From NCBI GenBank assembly GCA_902786365.1, contig CADACD010000021.1, forward strand, positions 1 through 39,960: a stretch of 39,960 bases of DNA. Reading direction: 5' to 3'. Source of the DNA: an uncultured Lachnospiraceae bacterium. GTDB lineage: Bacteria; Bacillota; Clostridia; Lachnospirales; Lachnospiraceae. This document shows positions 36,002 to 39,960 of this stretch, in pieces. Under the pieces are notes generated by a model. That model was given only the letters and a program-made list of their open reading frames with translations. It ran no database searches and had not been told where the DNA came from. Positions within the stretch are counted from its first letter, which is position 1. Each line of letters begins with the position of its first letter. A program made the translations under genes and the position numbers.

Positions 36002-37321
36002 TTATTCAAATCGCAAAGCATCAATCGGTGACAGTTTTGCTGCCCTCTTTGCAGGATACGAACCAAAGATGATTCCTGTCAATACCGAAAATACAACTGA
36101 AATAATAATTGCGTTGATGGATGGTCTGACTGTAACAGTTAAAAGTGATGCAACACCCGTACCCATCTGAGATATCATCATTCCTGCCACTTTTCCAATA
36201 ATCACACCATTTAGGATTCCTATGAGGATGCCTAGTATACCACCAATCACGCAGATGACAACCGACTCCATCAAAAACTGAAGCTGTATGCTTCCATTTT
36301 TTGCCCCTAATGCTTTTCGGATACCGATTTCTCTCGTTCTTTCAATGACACTGACCAACATGATGTTCATCACTCCCACGCCTCCAACCAGGAGTGAGAT
36401 TGCTGCAATAACAGAAATCGCAATCGTCACAATATCAAGAACCTTATTTGTCATACTTAACTCTGATTTAAGATCATAACATGTAAGTACAAGATTTTCT
36501 TTGTCGGAATAAAGTTTTTCTTTAAAATACTTTTCAGTTTCCTTAGCAACTTTTGATGCATCATAACCTGTTGCTGTCAGAAAATTAAACGACTCAAAAC
36601 CTTCCGGTTTTCCCATACTTCTCAAAATATTTAGTGAATATGTCAAAGGGATGAATAGATGTGTCTGACTTTCAGAATCTCTTCCTTCGCCTCCACCAAA
36701 CCTTGAAAGGTCATAATGATATATTCCGACCACATATACATTGAGCACTGTTCCATCCATCAACTTAATTTCTACCTTTTTTCCTAAAGGATCGGCTCCC
36801 TTCAACACATTTTTCACAAACAAATCGGATACCACCGCTGTAGCTCTTTTTTCATCATTATCTCTCTGTGAAATCTCTCTTCCTCTGATGAGATCAATCT
36901 TGTTCATTTTCAGGTATCCCGGCATTACCCCAAACACACCCACCTTTGACGTACCATTTTCTCCTGCAACCTGCCCTAAGCCGACACCACTGAGGGCTGC
37001 TACAGATTTTACTTTATCTTTGAATTCCTCCTGATAATCCATCAAATCTTCATAGGTAATATAATCCTCCCCTGTCATTTCATAGGCTGTCGGATCATAA
37101 TTTGCATCTTTGTCTACTATTTCTATGTAAGCCGAAACCAGATTGGTTCCACCTATTGAGGCAAATGTGTTGGCAATCGTGGCTTTGAGGGATTCACCTA
37201 TTGTCGTAATCGTGATGACGGAACTGATACCAATGATGATTCCGAGCATCGTAAGAAACGACCGCAATTTATTTGAACGAATATTTCCAAAAGCAAGCCT
37301 TATACTCTCTGATATATTCAT
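36002..37321 (-). CDS. MacB-type ABC transporter permease
   Basis: 439 residues. One N-terminal membrane helix (FLTMLGIIIGISSVITITTI), a large extracellular MacB_PCD domain (~45-280), then three C-terminal helices of the FtsX fold (IAAISLLVGGVGVMNIMLVS, MESVVICVIGGILGILIGIL, and the last with FGSYPAKRAAKLSPIDALR). The coupling motif ERTREIGIRKALGAK is present. The start ATG overlaps the ATPase stop. With the ATPase and adaptor it forms a mechanotransmission-type exporter of peptides, antibiotics or lipids; substrate unknown. Confidence 0.93.
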   Translation of the reverse strand: MNISESIRLAFGNIRSNKLRSFLTMLGIIIGISSVITITTIGESLKATIANTFASIGGTNLVSAYIEIVDKDANYDPTAYEMTGEDYITYEDLMDYQEEFKDKVKSVAALSGVGLGQVAGENGTSKVGVFGVMPGYLKMNKIDLIRGREISQRDNDEKRATAVVSDLFVKNVLKGADPLGKKVEIKLMDGTVLNVYVVGIYHYDLSRFGGGEGRDSESQTHLFIPLTYSLNILRSMGKPEGFESFNFLTATGYDASKVAKETEKYFKEKLYSDKENLVLTCYDLKSELSMTNKVLDIVTIAISVIAAISLLVGGVGVMNIMLVSVIERTREIGIRKALGAKNGSIQLQFLMESVVICVIGGILGILIGILNGVIIGKVAGMMISQMGTGVASLLTVTVRPSINAIIISVVFSVLTGIIFGSYPAKRAAKLSPIDALRFE

Positions 37322-38076
37322 GAAATACCACCTCCACTCATCTTCTCAAGGTCTATTCTATTATCTCTTTCGATTTTTGCGAAATTCATCTCATCAGAAA
37401 TAATATTTCCATCACTGATGGTAATGATCCTCTCTGTCTCTTTTGCCAATTCTCTACTGTGTGTAATGAGAACAATCGTCTTTTTCTGTTCGTCATGGAG
37501 CTTGTGAAAAATGTCCATCACAAGATGTCCTGTTTTTGAATCGAGAGCACCTGTCGGTTCATCTGCCAGAATGATTGACGGATCATTTGCCATAGCCCTT
37601 GCAATTGCTACTCTCTGGTTCTGTCCACCGGAAAGTTCATTCGCCTTATGATTTGCCCTCTCTCCCATTCCAACCATTTCGAGAAGTTCATATGCTCTCT
37701 TTTTTCTTTCACGTCTTCCAACTCCCGCATACATCATCGGCACTTCCACATTTTTCACTGCCGGAGTTCTTGGGATCAGACAAAAGCTCTGAAAAACAAA
37801 TCCTATTTTCTGGTTTCTGATCTCGCTTAATTCCCTGTCCTTAAGACTTGAAATATCTTCATTATCCAAGAAATACTCTCCCTCCGTCGGTCGGTCGAGG
37901 GCGCCAATGATATTCATCAGTGTACTTTTTCCGGATCCCGACTCACCAACAATTGCTACAAACTCACCTTCGTAAATCTGTAAATCAATTCCATGAAGGA
38001 TTTCAAGCTCATTGGGTTCATTCTCGTAATATTTTTTTACAATTTTTCTTAAATCAATGACTACTTTTTTCTCCAT
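37318..38076 (-). CDS. MacB-type ABC transporter ATP-binding protein
   Basis: 252 residues from the ATG at 38076 (MEKKVVIDLRKIVKKYYE), preceded by a weak AGGT; a 10-residue upstream extension is open. Walker A GESGSGKST, signature LSGGQNQRVAIARA (usually LSGGQQQR), Walker B IILADEPTGALDS, H-loop VLITHS. Belongs to the LolD/MacB group of ATPases. Translationally coupled to the permease; 125 nt downstream of the adaptor gene. Confidence 0.94.
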   Translation of the reverse strand: MEKKVVIDLRKIVKKYYENEPNELEILHGIDLQIYEGEFVAIVGESGSGKSTLMNIIGALDRPTEGEYFLDNEDISSLKDRELSEIRNQKIGFVFQSFCLIPRTPAVKNVEVPMMYAGVGRRERKKRAYELLEMVGMGERANHKANELSGGQNQRVAIARAMANDPSIILADEPTGALDSKTGHLVMDIFHKLHDEQKKTIVLITHSRELAKETERIITISDGNIISDEMNFAKIERDNRIDLEKMSGGGIS

Positions 38077-38201
38077 AATATACCTATGCAAAATCTTAAC
38101 TTTCAAAGAAGCTGTACAATCATTCTATGAATCCTGTACAAAATGCATTTATCCTTTCATCTTCCAATCTGATCTTATGAGTATCACGGTATTTTGTTAT
38201 T

Positions 38202-39557
38202 CTAATCTTCTGCATCATGTATATTTACTCGTACTTCTTCACCTACTGACACCTGATTCGGATAATTGACAACCAAATCACCCTCACTTAAGCTATCAGA
38301 AGTTACTTCTGTGTAGTATCCGCTGTCCTTTCCCGATGTTACACTGACTTTTTCAATTTTGTAATTATTCTCTGATGATTTTGATGCCTTATAGACATAG
38401 GTACCATTCTCTTCTTTTATAATGCTGTCATAAGGAAGTGAAAGCGCACTGCCATTATCTTCAAGAATAATCTCCACTTTTGCAGACATTCCAAGAAGAA
38501 GATTTGTATCACCTTCAATGATAATTTCTGCACTGTATCCACTATCCGCTATGCCTGTACCTGCTGTCGCCATATTAGATGTTCCGGCTGAAGCAGAAAA
38601 GTTAATCACCTTGCTTACTCTTCCTGAATATTTTTCATCCGGCAATGCATCTGATGTCACATTGGCAACCATATCATCCGTGACATAAATAATATCCTTT
38701 TCTTTGATCCCTACTTTGATCTTTAAGTTTTTGTTGTCTTCAATCTGCATTAACATTCCATTTGAAATAGAACCCTGCGAGGTGTTTAATACTGTGATCA
38801 CACCGGACTGACCTGCAACGATTTTCACACCTTCTAACTGTCTGTACAATTCTGATAATTCTTTTGTCGCTTCACTGTTGCCGCCGTTTGAAATGGAATT
38901 GAGATCCAGTGTGTCCTGTGCGCTTTGTACCAATTCATTGGCACTGCTCTGAACGGTTTCAATATTTTTTTCTGCCTCTTTTAATGCCGTCTCTAAACTT
39001 TTTATCTGCTGATTTAACAAAAGTGCCTCTTCGGTATTTTTATCCGGTAGCGCATTATATTTGTTTACGGCATCATTGTATTCTGTTCTCGCTTCGTCAG
39101 CTAATTCTTTTGCATTTGCCACTGCTTTATCTCTGTTGTCCTGAGCCTGAGTGAGATTTCTTTTTGCAATTTCATTCTGTTTTGCGGCAAGCTTTTCGGA
39201 ATCTGATACCTGTGATTCCAGCGTTTCTATTGCTTCTCTAATCTTTGAATCATCAAGTACACACAATACATCACCTTCATTGACATAATCTCCAAGAGAA
39301 ACATTCAATTCTTTTACTTTACAGGTCAAATCTGTTGCTACTGTAAGAACATTCTGACTCTCAACAGTTCCTGAAACATTGATTGATTTCGTCAAATCAT
39401 GCATTTTGTAAGTCTGAACCTGAATAGTTTCCTCACCTTCTGCCATTTCCGGTGTTCCTGATCCAAGAATACCTCCTGCAATTCCCACAACACCTATGAC
39501 TGCCACAATCGCAATTACTATCCCTACTACTTTCTTTTTACCATTTTTTTTCTTCAT
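38202..39557 (-). CDS. Membrane-fusion (HlyD/MacA-like) adaptor protein
   Basis: 451 residues from the ATG at 39557 (GGAGG five bases upstream). An N-terminal membrane anchor (VVGIVIAIVAVIGVVGIAGG) is followed by a split lipoyl-like domain (LGDYVNEGDVLCVLDDSKI ... AGQSGVITVLNTSQGSI), a long coiled-coil hairpin at ~125-225, and beta-barrel domains (VSKVINFSASAG; LPYDSIIKEENGTYVYK). In Gram-positives such adaptors work with MacB-type permeases without an outer-membrane channel. First gene of the three-gene operon. Confidence 0.93.
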   Translation of the reverse strand: MKKKNGKKKVVGIVIAIVAVIGVVGIAGGILGSGTPEMAEGEETIQVQTYKMHDLTKSINVSGTVESQNVLTVATDLTCKVKELNVSLGDYVNEGDVLCVLDDSKIREAIETLESQVSDSEKLAAKQNEIAKRNLTQAQDNRDKAVANAKELADEARTEYNDAVNKYNALPDKNTEEALLLNQQIKSLETALKEAEKNIETVQSSANELVQSAQDTLDLNSISNGGNSEATKELSELYRQLEGVKIVAGQSGVITVLNTSQGSISNGMLMQIEDNKNLKIKVGIKEKDIIYVTDDMVANVTSDALPDEKYSGRVSKVINFSASAGTSNMATAGTGIADSGYSAEIIIEGDTNLLLGMSAKVEIILEDNGSALSLPYDSIIKEENGTYVYKASKSSENNYKIEKVSVTSGKDSGYYTEVTSDSLSEGDLVVNYPNQVSVGEEVRVNIHDAED

Positions 39558-39960
39558 AGCAACCTCCATGATTTATTTTTTTCTCTTTTAGATATCATTG
39601 TGTTTCATCATTATGTCTGTAATTTTTTCATTACAATCGTATCTTATATACCATTGTATTAATGGCTTAATACAGATTACCACATCCTTCATTCTCTGTC
39701 AATCGCTTTTTACGAGTCTCCGGATGAAATATCCTCCGGCTAATGTTCCCTGATTAAGTTCTATCCGTATCATATCAAAAAAATGGAACTTTTTTGCAAA
39801 TTTGTGGTAAATTGCATTTTTTTGTGTCGAAATACATCTTTTACAAAACGAATCCTTTATGTTATACCTGAATCCGTGAAACACATTTATTGCCAATTAG
39901 TGTAACTGCTTAAAATTCAAGGATTAACTGCATTTTTATTAGTTAATTTTTCTTCACCTA
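39558..39960. other. Intergenic region upstream of the export operon
   Basis: About 400 bp, AT-rich. It holds the operon promoter at 39674-39702 and an imperfect CCGGA/TCCGG repeat at 39720-39739. A 65-codon minus-strand frame at 39699-39896 has no ribosome site or family signs. No gene for a two-component regulator, often found beside such exporters, is in view; it may lie outside the window. Confidence 0.4.
39674..39702 (-). promoter_or_regulatory. Probable promoter of the MacAB-type operon
   Basis: In the minus direction, consensus -35 TTGACA (39697-39702), 17-bp spacer, weak -10 TAATCT (39674-39679). A weak -10 would suit an activator-dependent promoter. Confidence 0.5.

Noticed and set aside
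39699-39896. 65-codon minus-strand frame
   Set aside because: It overlaps the probable export-operon promoter and has no ribosome site and no family features.

Overview
The window reads as a chromosomal segment of a low-GC anaerobic Firmicute, most likely a Lachnospiraceae (Roseburia / Agathobacter / Butyrivibrio type). The support is AGGAGG-type ribosome sites, frequent GTG/TTG starts, sigma-A promoters with 17-bp spacers, ferredoxin-linked 2-oxoacid metabolism, and a huge secreted GH13 amylase with wall-binding repeats. This assignment is inferred from protein style only. Almost every real gene is on the minus strand.

Layout. Positions 1-1745 are insertion-sequence debris (IS110 and IS21 remnants) plus a small orphan membrane protein. 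Positions 1920-2620 hold a broken cupin / AraC pair. Positions 2713-7860 carry the str region (rpsL, rpsG, fusA, with tuf on its own promoter). Positions 7904-14410 are one F-type ATP synthase operon in the order atpB-atpE-atpF-(delta/alpha fusion)-atpG-atpD-atpC. Positions 14429-17972 hold a GntR-regulated double ABC transporter cassette whose promoter lies in a long inverted repeat. Positions 18158-21468 are a four-subunit ferredoxin oxidoreductase, porGDAB. Positions 21550-25205 are the multidomain extracellular alpha-amylase. Positions 25405-34121 are a run of small accessory genes: YccF, YaiI/YqxD, DUF4186, VOC, a PNPOx-like protein, SIMPL, an ADP-ribosylglycohydrolase with an SseB-like tail, a macro-domain protein, an AlkZ-related protein, a PD-(D/E)XK-like nuclease and a truncated Abi_C protein. 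Positions 34126-35900 are a second graveyard (IS110 transposase C-terminus and N-terminus pieces, a frameshifted nuclease-like toxin domain, a sensor fragment). Positions 36002-39702 are a MacAB-type export operon.

The most unusual item is the ATP synthase. There is no separate delta (atpH) gene. The C-terminal, b-binding half of delta is instead fused to the N-terminus of the alpha subunit, and the N-terminal half of delta is absent from the operon. If expressed as read, each F1 would carry three delta C-terminal domains instead of one. Other points of note are the perfectly placed operator of the GntR/ABC cassette, a two-gene Abi_C / nuclease cassette whose first gene is cut off next to an IS110 remnant, an ADP-ribose gene group (macro domain plus DraG-type hydrolase), and several accessory genes broken or joined by exactly one nucleotide. 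The str, ATP synthase, por and export genes look intact.

No tRNA, rRNA or CRISPR array was recognised.
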